Assembly (NCBI GenBank): GCA_008477525.1
Contig: SPDT01000006.1
Span: 1,391,501 to 1,455,500, forward strand
DNA length: 64,000 bases
Source of the DNA: Hypomyces perniciosus
Taxonomy: Eukaryota; Ascomycota; Sordariomycetes; Hypocreales; Hypocreaceae
Direction: 5' to 3'
The translations under genes and the position numbers were made by a program. This document shows, in pieces, positions 20,622-30,260 of this stretch. How positions within the stretch are numbered: the stretch's first letter is position 1; the number at the start of each line of letters is the position of its first letter. The notes beneath the pieces were generated by a model, which worked only from the letters and a program-made list of their open reading frames with translations, was not told where the DNA came from and made no database searches.

Positions 20622-22270
20622 CGAGGGGCACCGAATTGAAACATTGTGATGATCAAATGCCAGGCGCACTAGAACATTGTGCAATAAATGTGGCACTCTG
20701 GAAATAATATACGGGCAGGGGCGTCTTGGAGCTGGGAATCGGCAGGGTGATAGAACGACACGCGCAGACAGAGCATTCATACCGCATACGGTTGGGGTTG
20801 GGAACGGGAAAGGTTGGTGGAGAGCCGCTTATCAACTGGTCCTACCATCAGGACATGCCATATAAGTCACCATCGAGGAAGATGGCCCATCCAATCAATG
20901 ATGCCTGAGAGAAAGCGCTGGCCCAGTCTAGGTAGTTTACCAGAATAGGAAGATGGGTCAGGTTTCCGAGCCTTTTGCAACCGGTACTCGTCGAGGATGA
21001 CGTCTGGACAACCGTACTGGTATGTGAGAAAGGGCTCTGCTCAGTGGCCATCTTGACTTTGGATGTGACAGCAGAAAGGCAATCAAAGTTGCAGGTTGAC
21101 GGTTCAATCCTTACCGCTCACCATGCAGGCTACATCTGCCGCCAGAGAGCTGCAAGACTTTCTTTGTCCACCAGCCCGGCCTATCGTCTTGAGTCGGCAT
21201 GCCACCTTTCAGTTCAGCTTCACTGCGCTTTTACTAAGCGCATAACTATCCATCCGCCATAGTGTTCTAGTGTCTTTGGGTGTCTGGGTGAATGGTGTTC
21301 CGAGTACGGAGTACAGAGTACTTCTTACTCCGTAAGACGTAAAGGAACGAATAGGGTTGGGAAAACTGCCTGGTTACAATGCAATTGGACCGTATATACC
21401 CCTGGGATTTGACGCGAGTTTTGTTTGCATTCAGCCACATCCTCGATTACGTGTAAACTCAGCAGGATCTGTTCCTTTTGGATTCTCTCAGGGGGGCGAC
21501 CTTTCAGCCAGGAATGTGAACACAGTAAGACCCCTCTAAACGGGACACATCGTTAAACGTCAACATGCCAGGTGCTTTCAAGCACATTCCATGACAGAAA
21601 ACGGGGTTTATGCATCAAACGGCAATTCCGTGTCGCTCGGACACAGCGCTTAGTATTAGTATGCACTGTATTACTAGCGGGTGCTTCTTACGTTAGCGAA
21701 CTTGGCTGGCTGCGGTTGTCTGACTGTTACTAGCCTGCCAGGCTGCAAGGCCAGGCTGCCTCCGCGCAGAGGCGCTTTTCAGGAGCACGCAGAGTTAGCG
21801 CCTCTCAGGTTTCCCTTGTGACCCGCGTTCCTGCGCTCGCGCCGCCATTTATCTCTCGCCCTCTTTTCTCCTCTCTTCGCCATCCTCCTCCTCTTTACAT
21901 CTCCTCCCTTCACAATCAGTACGCACTTCTTCTTCTCCAGCTAGGGCTGATTCTGTGCGCAACACCAAATCCGCAATTCTACTCTCAAGAGCGCGTCGCA
22001 TCTCCACGACCTGATCTTCTCCTTCGACCTCATCAACCCCTTTCAGACCTTTCGTCGCGATCGCTGTTGTGGTTTGTGTCGTCAGCACCGCAAATCTCAA
22101 CGCTCGCGCATCCTCCAGCTGAGCCATCTCTGAGCCACTGCCCGCGATACTCCTTTGTCGCGCCTCTTTTTTCGGTTGATTCCTCCTCTTCACGAGTTCG
22201 ATCAATCAGTGCTGTTCACGCTACTTGGCAGCCTCTCGGACCACTTTTTTCCTGCACACCAACAACCATC
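20622..22270. other. Intergenic and YRA1 leader
   Basis: No gene supported. TACGGAGTA at 21305-21313 and TACTCCGTA at 21326-21334 flank a short segment and form an inverted pair. Positions 21840-22260 are C/T-rich, which fits a long transcribed leader for YRA1. The leader contains an in-frame open stretch from 21818, but its composition is that of a pyrimidine tract rather than protein. Confidence 0.55.
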
Positions 22271-24059
22271 ATGTCTGGCAAGCTCGACAAGCCTCTCGAC
22301 GAGATCGTCAGCGCTCAGCGACGTACCTCCACCCGTCGTCGCTCCCAGCGACGCTCCATTGGCGGCCGTCCTACCACCACCGCCCCTATTGGAGGTGTCC
22401 AGAAGAATGCCGCTAAGCCTGCTCGTGGTCCCGCAGCAAAAGCCGCTCCGGCCAAGGCCGCTGTTCTCAGCGGTGACAGCAAAGTAATTGTTAGCAATTT
22501 GGTAAGTCTTCATCATAAGAGCCATCAGAAAGCCAGGCCCTAACAATTCCTAGCCCAAGGACGTGACGGAGAAGCAGATCAAGGTATGTTTCCGTTGAGG
22601 CAGACGTGCCTCCGGACTTTGTTCGACTATTCTTTCTCTCGCCGTGCTCCCTTTCCCTGTCGACATGGCGTCATTGTCAACAGTTCGATGGCCTCTTGAG
22701 CCCGAACCATCGAACGGCCAAGTCTCCTTCCTGAATAGTGCGCGTTTTGCAACGTCCTGCACAGTGTCGGAAGTCGAGACCATCCTCGTCTCGCAAAGCT
22801 TGTTCAGAATGCCTGGTCAGCATTTCTTGCTTGCTGCGACGACTAAGTGAGGGTGTTGGCAACCAGTTCTCCGGCAGCGCGAGAACGCAGTCATGTATGG
22901 CAACTGCCCTTGCAAAATTGGAGATTGCGGGTATATGTTGGTTGAGCGAGCAAAGCAGTGAGCAGACGTATCATATTACTCATTGGCCACGGTGGTGGCT
23001 CATCTGTTTTTTACAGATGCTCTGGAACCCAATTGGGCGATCTGTTTGTGGTGTGACAGAATCGCAGGGCCCTCATTGTCGGTTCATTGGCCGTCGAGGT
23101 CTACTTTGGGCTTGTCGGCTCTGAAGAAGGTGTGGGCACACGACTTCCCAGTATATGCTCTGTCCGAGGGATTTTTATGTTACGGTACTGCTTGGCCATA
23201 AAGGTCAGGCCATGGTTCACTGCTCTGCTCGCCAACCCATCGAGGTCTTGTGCACTTTCCGAGACAATATGACGCGCTGGAATTGGATCGACCAGGGCTC
23301 GGGGTCGGATTCGCCGTTACAACGCAACCCTACGCTTCCGCTTAACTAACACTGTTTCCCCGATAGGAATACTTCGTCCAGTCCGTTGGTCCCATCAAGA
23401 GGGTCGAGCTCTCATATGGCCCGAACTCACAAAGTCGGGGCATTGCCAATGTCACCTTCAACAAGCCGGATGGCGCCTCTAAGGCCTTGAAAAGCCTGAA
23501 TGGGCTACTTGTTGATGGCCGCCCTATCAAGGTAAATACATGGCGCTCCAGCTAAACGGTTAAATTGCAACCAGAGCCTAATTGCATTTAGATTGAAATT
23601 GTCGTCGGCGCTGCCCAAGCTGACAAGGTCATCCCACCAACCAAGACGCTCGCCGAGCGGACTACGTAGGTTCTTGAAAATCACCACCAAAGCGGGATAC
23701 ACACTAACATGATGCCAGTCAACCCAAGGCCCAACCCAAGTCTGCCGCCGGGAAGAAGCAGATTGTCGGTAATGCTGCCAAGGGCAATGTGGCCAAGGGA
23801 GCTGCCACGACTGCTGCCAACAAGAAACGACGGGGGCGCAGCGCGCGTCCTGCCAAGAAGACCGCCGAGGAGCTCGATTCAGAAATGGCGGACTACTTCG
23901 AAGGCGCCCCCAACAATGAAAATGCCAGCAGCGCCCCTGTGGCTCCTGCTGCTGCTCCTGCCGCCACCAATGGCGATGCTGCTATGGAGGATGAGATCAT
24001 GGTATGTCAGATCTCGGCGTTCACAAATATGGTCATCACGCTAACGTCAAACACAGTAA
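22271..24059 (+). CDS. YRA1: mRNA export adaptor Yra1/Mlo3/ALYREF-type RRM protein, six exons
   Basis: Exons are 22271-22501, 22554-22583, 23367-23531, 23592-23665, 23719-24001 and 24057-24059, encoding 261 residues. Exon 2 is a 30-nt microexon (PKDVTEKQIK) and exon 6 contains only the stop codon TAA. The N-terminus MSGKLDKPLDEIVSAQRR is the conserved UAP56/Sub2-binding motif. A basic Arg/Pro/Ala region follows, then an RRM (VIVSNL, PKDVTEKQIK-EYFVQSVGPI, RGIANVTFNKPDGASKAL). The C-terminus has the second conserved motif, TAEELDSEMADYF, before an Ala/Pro-rich acidic tail. Yra1-type proteins join TREX to the exporter Mex67 and act in the nucleus. The intron between exons 2 and 3 is 783 bp, against 52-60 bp for the others. 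Confidence 0.95.
22584..23366 (+). other. Unusually long (783 bp) intron inside the YRA1 RRM
   Basis: The donor GTATGT at 22584 and acceptor CCCGATAG ending at 23366 are canonical; a CTAAC lies about 20 bases upstream of the acceptor. The intron is phase 0. It has no supported gene on either strand. Its length is several times that of any other intron modelled here (maximum otherwise 154 bp). Confidence 0.85.
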
Positions 24060-24486
24060 TGATGCTAGGGTTCAAGCGGCGGAAACAATGGTACTCTACA
24101 CGAAATCATGTTTTTAAAAGCAAAAAAAGTATTATACGTAATTACAAAAACAGTTGACAGTGGTTGGCAAAGGGTCTGTTGCTACGGCGGGATATTTTGA
24201 GGGTGGTGGATACGATACTAGCCAAAGGGGACAGTGAGTGGTCCAGGAGTGAGGCAGGATTTGCCCTCCGCCATCAGACTGTCTAGTCATTCATCTTGTA
24301 ACCTTGAGAATGCGACACGCCAATTTGGGCGTCGTCGAATGTGTACAACAACAACAATAATAATAAGCGAAATACCCAACCAACCATACCCTATCCTTAT
24401 ACTCCCCATACCCGTGCTGCCGCAGCGAGACTGTTAACATCGATTGTCGACCTCAATTGCTGCCTGTGAGGCTGGTGGTGATTTAT
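24060..24486. other. Convergent 3' region of YRA1 and the small hypothetical gene
   Basis: No gene supported. It contains an ACAACAACAATAATAATAA-type run near 24346-24364, consistent with 3' flanking sequence. Confidence 0.45.
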
Positions 24487-24708
24487 CTATCCCTTGAACG
24501 ACGAGCTTGACGAGCCGGCACAGGACACGTTGGTGAAAGGCGGTCTTTTTGATTTGGAGATGGTAGATAGTTCGACCAACGGGGCATGGTAGGGCTCATC
24601 CGCCGGCCAGGCAGTAATAAAAGCGCCGGCTTTTGAAGCATTTGCCGCGTCGAGAGCCGTGTAGATGGTTGTGGAAGCCAGTTTCTTCTTGGCCAAGTGG
24701 GAGGCCAT
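24487..24708 (-). CDS. Small hypothetical protein, 73 residues
   Basis: From an ATG at 24708 the minus strand reads MASHLAKKKLASTTIYTALD, then a balanced sequence with Ala, Ser, Thr and hydrophobic residues (GAFITAWPADEPYHAPLVEL) and a Ser-rich end (CAGSSSSSFKG). The composition is protein-like, unlike the overlapping frame at 24887-24483, which is dominated by a Ser/Leu run from a GA-repeat. An in-frame ATG 13 codons upstream exists. No domain, signal peptide or membrane segment is evident and I do not recognise a family. It could be a chance frame. Confidence 0.4.
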   Translation of the reverse strand: MASHLAKKKLASTTIYTALDAANASKAGAFITAWPADEPYHAPLVELSTISKSKRPPFTNVSCAGSSSSSFKG

Positions 24709-25653
24709 AATGAGATGAGAGTTGGTGTTGTTTCTTCGTTGGAGCAAATAGTATAGTGTATGGAGTATTCGACAACAAGCTTATCCTTATGAGAGGGGGA
24801 GAGAGGGAGGGGGAGAGAGAGAGAGAGAGAGTCTGTGAAGAAGGGTAGGAGAGCTGGCCCAACAGACAGTGAGGAGGCCATCATCACGGGAGGGTTATAA
24901 GCGGCAGCAGGTGTGATGTTGGTTGGGTACCACCAGACTGACTACGCGCCCAACAGGCGGGACAAGACGATATTTCCAAACCGTGTTTTTTTTATTACTG
25001 CTATTGTTGTTCATGCCCTGCTACTTTGGGCGCGAGTTTGCCATTATACAAGGTTCTTTTCCTCGAATCACACGATAGGGCCAAGATGTGATGAGACGAC
25101 TGCAGACATCTTATTGCGTCGCTTAAGTGGAGATACGTAATACTACACCATAGAACAGGGGATAATAGATACAGTCCTTTACTGGAAACGCATTTAACCA
25201 CCGGAGAATAGGTTTGAGGAACTGGGGGCACTGTATTCAAACGAGGTCGGACAGCTTCGTTCCTACTGGCTGCGACAGATATGCAGCGTCCCGTCTTGTC
25301 CCATTCACGGTAAGCCATGCCTGCGGGTAGATCGAGCACAGACATTAAGATTTGGAATAAAAGGTTGTACTAATACCAGCGTCCTGATCCACGTGCCGAG
25401 TGCGAGTTGTTGGTTCAGCGTCCTGAGCAGCTCTGTTCGGCGACTTCCGATGATCCTCGTCCGCGTGCTTTGAAGGGACAGTCTTTCACATCGCTCCCTC
25501 ACAGTTAGAACCCCAATGAATCATTTATAGATTGTTTTTTTACATTGGTTCTTTTGACCGTGGGATTCTAGCTCCCTGGGGTCATACCATGAGCTCCTAC
25601 AAGTGGCCATGCGCCAAGATCCAGTCCAAAAAGTCTTATTAGTGACCCCCTTT
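24709..25653. other. Intergenic with GA microsatellite
   Basis: No gene supported. A GA repeat occupies about 24801-24831, in the leader of the hypothetical gene. The rest, up to the 3' end of SBA1, shows nothing recognisable. Confidence 0.5.
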
Positions 25654-26677
25654 TTACTCCTTCTTCGCGGCCGGCGCCTCACTCTCCTTTGCGGCCGGCA
25701 CCTCACCTTCCTTCGCAGACTCCTCGCCCTCCAGCTCGGGCATATCCTCGTCATCCTCGTCATCCTCATCGTCAGAGCCGGGGTGACCAGAGCTGCTGTA
25801 CTCGGGCATTGACTCGAGGCCCATGGCGCTCATGTCGGGCATACCGCCAGCGCCGCCTCCGAGCTTCGAGAAGTCGATTCCGCCAAAGTCGCCGCCTATA
25901 CAGAAATCAGTCAGCCTATGTTGGTCACACATACTTGCAGTGAAGGGGGGGCAGTAAAGCAATGGGCTTTGTGCAAGGGATGCCAGGGCTTCAAAGCAAC
26001 GCACCCATTCCGGGCATGCCATCTGTTGAAATGTTAGAGGATAGCTCTTGTAATATGCACGCTCGGCACATCGGTGCGGCCCGTAGGCAAGTGGGGTCTA
26101 CTTACCCATGCCTCCAAACTTGGACAGGTCTTCATCAGCAGCCTCGTTCTGCTCGTCCTCGTCAACCCACTTGTCAAAGTCTGTCTTGAGGAAGTGGAGC
26201 TTCTTGGAGTCCTTGAGCAGTCGTGGCCAGTACTCCTCCTTGGGCTCCTTCTTCTGCAGCTTCATCTCGATGTTCTTGGCAGTGTGGTTGATACGGCTCT
26301 CGGCAGGGTCGATCTCGGCATGGAACTCCAGCTCGACATGGTACGTCCTCTTGAGCGTGCTCGAAGTACCGGTGAATGTCAGGCCGGAGGGCTTAATCTC
26401 CAGCTTGAGGCCATCCTTGGGGACGTCGGGCACGGAAATGGTCAGGTAGATGACGTTCTTGGTGGCATCAGCAACGGAGGAGCGCTGGGCCCAGAGAACT
26501 GCAGAAAGTGTCAGTGCATAACTCACGATGACCTATACGTTTCTTCTGGATGATAACGGATTGAGGGGTATACGTTGTTTCATCAGCTCAAATAAGGGAT
26601 TTGATGGACAAAGCAATGCATAGTGCAGGGCAAACCACCAAACGGAACTAACCTTCGGGAGTTGACGTCTCAGCCAT
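25654..26677 (-). CDS. SBA1: Hsp90 co-chaperone p23/Sba1, four exons with an 18-nt microexon
   Basis: Minus-strand exons are 26677-26653, 26498-26106, 26022-26005 and 25895-25654, encoding 225 residues. All introns (154, 83 and 109 bp) are GT-AG and the phases close. The CS domain begins VLWAQRSSVADATKNVIYLT and continues with LEIKPSGLTFTG, the YHVELEFHAEIDP strand and the p23 signature YWPRLLKDSKKLHFLKTDFD, KWVDEDEQ. The first exon is only 25 nt and the third 18 nt; the microexon adds a Gly/Met segment (DGMPGMG) that joins SKFGGMG to GGDFGGIDFSKLGG. The C-terminus is acidic (DDEDDEDDEDMPELEGEE) and then Ala/Glu/Lys-rich, as expected for the p23 tail. p23 stabilises the closed ATP-bound state of Hsp90 in cytosol and nucleus. 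The gene is divergent from VPS24. Confidence 0.95.
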
Positions 26678-27698
26678 GGTGTCTGTGTTTCTTTCGAGAG
26701 CGGATGGCGCGGTGATCTTGACGATGAGGTCGCTTCGTGAATAAAAGGAATAAAAGGTGCCAAATCGTCGAAAGTGTGTCCAAGTATGGGCTGTATTCAA
26801 TGGTGGATGTTTGGTGCAAAAGTGCAGCACTTAAGAAGGCTGCGGACAAAGGCTAGGGAGCAATCAAGGCAGGCAGGCGGTATCCCAACACGTTGTGTGT
26901 ATGGAAGGTGTCAGAAGCCGAAAGATTTGGTAGGCAGGGTTGATGAGGGGCAGGATGCCACGGTACTTTTCACCGTGTGTGTTCAACGGCAGAGTCGAGG
27001 TATCTCTCTAACGGCAATGATGAACAGCACCTCTTTTCTTTCAGCAGCGCCAATGCCACAGCTCCCCACTTCAGAGGGGATGATGCGCCGCTGCTTTGTG
27101 TTAGTGGTTGCGATTGCTCCCGGAACTTGGACGTTCTAGCGTACATGCATCGAATTCTCTAATCGAAAATCGTCACAGGCGAATGGCGAGTATCTCAGCC
27201 GCTCAACTCCATATTCGAACCGTCAGATTATAGAACAGTCACTCCCTCTCAATTGCTTCTTGAATCTTTAGTACCTGCCTGGCATAGTGCGGCTCGGCGC
27301 GTAATGGAGAACAATGGCGGGGTAATTCTGCTCAGCAGCACCTTCATGGTATTAGAGTACGGAGTACTTGGGTACTTGATATCTCAGCGGCAAAGCCTCC
27401 TGTGGCGGCCGGTACGTGACCAGTGACGCCACGATTAACTGTGGGGGGTTGCTTGGTTGCATCAGCCTCGACATCGTCGTCCTCACCACTTCACTTTGCC
27501 TTGCCTTGCCTCGCCTCGCCTTGCCAGTCAGGCCTCGCCTCCCCGTCAGCATTAGGCTTATTTGGCTTCAACGCGAAGCTCGTCTTAAGCCTCCGGATGT
27601 CATAGCAGCCGAATCGAGTCGTCGCCTTGCCCTCGCGTTTGCGATCCCTGTACGCAGCGCCTTTCATTCCGCCTTCATCCGGCGGACCGACATTCGCC
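26678..27698. promoter_or_regulatory. Bidirectional promoter region SBA1/VPS24
   Basis: The 1.0-kb interval separates two divergent start codons. A TACGGAGTA element lies at 27358-27366. A CT-rich tract with repeated CTTGCC/CTCGCC units occurs at 27492-27535, in the probable VPS24 leader. No coding frame is supported. Confidence 0.5.
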
Positions 27699-28447
27699 AT
27701 GGAGACCCTCAAATCCCTCTTCGCAAAGCCAGATCCTCAGGCACAGGTGCGGCGAATCGCCCCATGTCCTTCAATTGTTTAATCGGCCGCACATTGACCA
27801 CCCTCCAGTTTAGAAAGTGCAATGCCCTGATCCGTTCCAACATCCGAAAACTCGACCGCGACATCATCCAGGTCAAGCAGGTCGAACTCAAAACCAAGAA
27901 CCTTATCATACAAGCCGATAAGCGCGCTCAGCGCGATCCTTCCAGGGCGAAGCAAGCTCAGAAGGAAATCCGAGACTTTGCCCATGAACTTGTCAGGTCA
28001 CGACGCACCTCGGCCCGGCTCGTCACCGCCAAAGCGCAGCTCAACTCAGTGCAGATGCAGGTCAACGAGGCATTTGCCGTCCGCAAAATCGAGGGCTCCA
28101 TCCGTGCCAGTGTGGGCGTCATGAAGGATGTGAACAGCTTGATCCGGCTTCCTGACTTGTCGGGTACCATGCAGGAGCTGAGCATGGAGCTGATGAAGGC
28201 CGGTATCATTGAGGAGATGGTCGATGAGACCTTGCCTGAGGATGTGGACCTGCTGGAGGATGAAGAGGCTGAGGGCGAGGTGGAAAAGATCCTGGGGGAG
28301 ATCCTCAAGGACAGGAAAGAGCCCCTGCTCCCCGCGGCTCCTATCCCGGAACCACAAAAGCCGGTCGCCGAGGAAGAGGAGGACGAGGAGGATGCGGAGG
28401 CAATGATGGACCAGATGAGGAATCGATTAGACGCCTTGCGCAGCTGA
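27699..28447 (+). CDS. VPS24: ESCRT-III subunit Vps24/CHMP3, two exons
   Basis: Exons are 27699-27746 (METLKSLFAKPDPQAQ) and 27809-28447, giving 228 residues; the 62-bp intron is GTGCGG...CTCCAG. The N-terminal helix is basic, as needed for membrane binding (FRKCNALIRSNIRKLDRDI), followed by a long helical core (KNLIIQADKRAQRDPSRAKQ, RSRRTSARLVTAKAQLNSVQ). The C-terminal half is acidic (VDLLEDEEAEGEVEKIL, EEEEDEEDAEAMMDQM). The final helix DQMRNRLDALRS fits the MIM1 motif that binds the Vps4 MIT domain. Vps24 with Vps2 caps Snf7 filaments on endosomes during multivesicular-body sorting. An open frame extends upstream of the intron through MSFNCLIGRT, but the spliced N-terminus is the family one. 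Confidence 0.94.
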
Positions 28448-29275
28448 AGGAGACGGCAAATCGCATTGTGGCTTGGATTGTGGCAGAGGCGTCCGGCGTC
28501 TGGGCTCTGTGGGTTCTTTTTTTATCATTCTCCGGGGCATTATCCCAGTGATCATTGTGGAGGATTGGTACAAGCCAGCATGTTTCCGAATACTACTACT
28601 ACTCGTACACATATACTGTTAGATTCTTACACTAACGCAGATCGGGTGTCCTGACTATGGATCCGATGTAAGCCAGAGTCTTGGAAGGGGTTGAAGCAAC
28701 GAAAGCCATCCGCACCAATCAGCAATATGCCAGTGGTACGTCGTATAACTATGCCAAGTTGAGTCGGTCTGCACGGTTTAGGATAATGTTTGGGATGACA
28801 GTAACCGCATGCATGATGTTGCAGGAGATGTGCGCCATATCACATCGAGAACTCAGCTCGGCTGTTGTGTAGCTAATTGCGCAAGCCACGCCAATAGTCC
28901 AGGAATTAAGTAACCACACCCAAGTGACCAAAAAGAAAGAAAGAAAATAACACATCAGTATTCATAGACCCTGTTTGTCCGTGTGGCAATGCATCCATAT
29001 CCAGAGTCGTTTCCCCACACCGTCAAATTCAACTCCTGCATACAGGGTAGGTAGCTTGCGTTTCTGCATTGATGGTGCAGGCGGGAAAAGCATGGACTTC
29101 GATCGTGTAGCAGCCACCCGAACATAGAGATCGAGTCGATCGATCGATCAAAGCTTCAAAGGTGTCCCGTGCTGACCTTGAATCTGCCACAAAAAAATAA
29201 CTGTAATACATGGCACCTATCTATAATACCAACAGCAATTACAGAATAAAAAAGTGAAAATAACCAAAAAAAATT
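28448..29275. other. Intergenic 3' of VPS24
   Basis: No gene supported. Contains a GATC-type repeat TCGATCGATCGATCA near 29135-29150 and the A-run that terminates the downstream tRNA on the minus strand. Confidence 0.5.
29266..29273 (-). terminator. RNA polymerase III terminator (T8) for the tRNA
   Basis: Eight consecutive T on the minus strand start two bases after the 3' end of the tRNA, the standard Pol III stop signal. Confidence 0.8.
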
Positions 29276-29356
29276 GCGTCATCCGGAACTCGAATCCGGG
29301 CCTCAACTTTTCGTGTTAATGGAAGAGTTGAATCCTAACCCCTAGACCAATGACGC
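29276..29356 (-). tRNA. tRNA-Gly(UCC), probably with a 10-nt intron
   Basis: On the minus strand a perfect 7-bp acceptor stem pairs GCGTCAT with ATGACGC. The A-box-like D arm is TGGTCTAGGGGTTAGGA and the T arm is CCGGATTCGAGTTCCGG with a 5-bp stem. The anticodon stem is CAACT/AGTTG. Between its halves are 17 bases, which fit loop CTTCCA-A plus a 10-base intron (TTAACACGAA) after position 37. The loop CUUCCAA and the GAGGCCCGG region agree with tRNA-Gly(UCC). No CCA is encoded, as usual in eukaryotes. The intron boundary and hence the isotype could be misplaced by a base; a Glu-like D arm was considered, but position 33 would then not be U. Confidence 0.78.
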
Positions 29357-29769
29357 TTTCTTGGTTGGAAGGTCCGTTACAAAGGATAGCTAACAAGGGT
29401 ACCCTAGCAGTGGCCGATTCCAACCAACACATTAGATGCAAACATCAGCAATTCAGGACCTAACACGGAGGATGTATGCAATAGTATTGGGATTAGAACA
29501 CCCACCACGCTGTATTGGTGGTTCTTGGGTTCGGTCCGAAGCAACCTCGCCTCCGATAATTGAGTATAGCAGTACTAATTACGAAGTACAATGCTTTTGG
29601 GTACAGAGATGCGGCTGAACGCCAGCACCCTCACTCTTCGCCTATCCCTCTCCCTGCAGCTCTCCCTGCAGTTCAACACACCCATCTACGTCCAGTCGGC
29701 CTTGAGGAGTGGCGATAAGCACCGTGGTGAATGAACTGACGTGATTAGGGGGGCGGTTTCTCATTTACC

Positions 29770-30260
29770 AACTTTCAGCTACGATCAATGTCATCGCCAG
29801 CAACTTGCGCGAGTTTGCCTTTTACAAGGCCTGGTACCTTGACTACCCGAGAAGGTCTCAAACAATGAGGATCTCGCGCATATGCTCGAAGCATGTGGGC
29901 GCTCTGTAGCGGTTGTGCCACTCTCGATCACCGCCAAAGAAGGGAAAACTCCCGTCGGTGAAGTGATGCAAATCGGGCAAGTAGAAACTAGACCGGGACA
30001 CCACTGACCGTATGAAGCTTGCGATTATGTTGAAGACTTACGAGCTCAGTGGGGCCCTCAGGTAGGAGAAAATGTGTGACTGGCTCTACTGTACGAAGTA
30101 TGCTGGCTATCACTAGACCGTTTTGCTACGAACGCAAACCGTCGCTGGTTAAAGAGGTATTGTAGATTTCTACGGAGAACGATCAAGTTATTGTCATCGT
30201 TAATCGGCGAGTGGCCAAGAGCAAGGCGACAGTACCTTTAGACACGGTGGTGAGTGTATT
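29770..30260 (+). pseudogene. Possible decayed coding sequence, family unknown
   Basis: In different frames the plus strand gives protein-like pieces separated by stops: NVIASNLREFAFYKAWYLDY near 29788-29850, EDLAHMLEACGRSVAVVPLS near 29868-29930, TAKEGKTPVGEVMQIGQ directly after it, and ENDQVIVIVNRRVAKSKA near 30175-30230. No family is recognised and no intact frame exceeds a few dozen codons. This is a weak call. Confidence 0.2.

Noticed and set aside
21818..22270. In-frame extension of YRA1 upstream of 22271
   Set aside because: The sequence is a pyrimidine-rich leader; MSGKLDKPLDEIV is the conserved family start.
24483..24887. 134-codon minus-strand frame starting MMMASSLS
   Set aside because: Its Ser/Leu/Pro run comes from the GA microsatellite, and the overlapping 73-residue frame from 24708 has a more natural composition.
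26074..26553. 159-codon plus-strand frame
   Set aside because: It is the antisense shadow of SBA1 exon 2, which has a clear p23 domain.
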